Shown here: in pieces, positions 35,122 to 35,256 of the stretch
Layout: every line of letters begins with the position of its first letter
How positions within the stretch are numbered: the first letter of the stretch is position 1
Assembly: GCA_030616475.1 (NCBI GenBank)
Contig: JAUWXF010000021.1
Coordinates: 1 to 35,256 of the forward strand
Direction: 5' to 3'
Length of the DNA stretch: 35,256 nt
DNA from: Desulfobacterales bacterium
GTDB taxonomy: Bacteria; Desulfobacterota; Desulfobacteria; Desulfobacterales; C00003060
Notes under the pieces: generated by a model
What the model was told of the DNA's origin: nothing
Database searches by the model: none
Seen by the model: only the letters and a program-made list of their open reading frames with translations
Translations under genes and position numbers: made by a program

Positions 35122-35256
35122 TAAATCCGAAATCCGAATATCGAAATCCGAAACAATTTCAAAATCCGAATATCAAATGACCAAAACATTTCCGGCATCG
35201 CTGCAATATCTATTTGAAACTTTAGAAGATATCCTTTGTTTTGAATTTGGGATTTG
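35122..35256 (+). repeat. Family A element A8 (truncated by window end)
   Basis: taaatccgaaatccgaatatcgaaatccgaaacaatttcaaaatccgaatatcaaatgaccaaaaca...ttgttttgaatttgggatttg. Confidence 0.75.

Overview
The window carries the 3' end of tuf and a near-complete S10-spc-alpha ribosomal protein supercluster on the + strand (rpsJ to rplQ, about 246-16754). The gene order and the NIL-ferredoxin gene suggest a deltaproteobacterial/Desulfobacterota-type genome, but this is inference. Downstream is a mostly minus-strand housekeeping/accessory region: LysM lytic transglycosylase, MtaB-like methylthiotransferase, a small-protein pair, FKBP lipoprotein, a decayed MBL hydrolase, methyltransferase, NIL-ferredoxin + MnmA, CDP-alcohol phosphotransferase, MPGP-like HAD phosphatase, mannosylglycerate-synthase-like GT, receiver protein, UppP, PMM/PGM, PlsY, BamD, TrxB-like and TrxA. 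The most unusual signal is in the spacers. 13 of 29 junctions inside the ribosomal operon, and several junctions outside it, are filled by long imperfect hairpins. Their arms are built from short reiterated words, with a different word set per family: GATTGATGATTG, GGAATGATGGAAT, TCGAAATCCGAAGCACGAAATCCGAAAC, CTAAAGTG, TCGAGTGGTCGAG, CATAGCGCATAG, TTATTCGTTA. The elements share boundary modules, occur in both orientations and are nested in each other (up to three levels at L3-L4). They include a fixed-length ~66-bp GC-rich palindrome found four times. All calls come from reading the sequence and the ORF track; no database searches were run.
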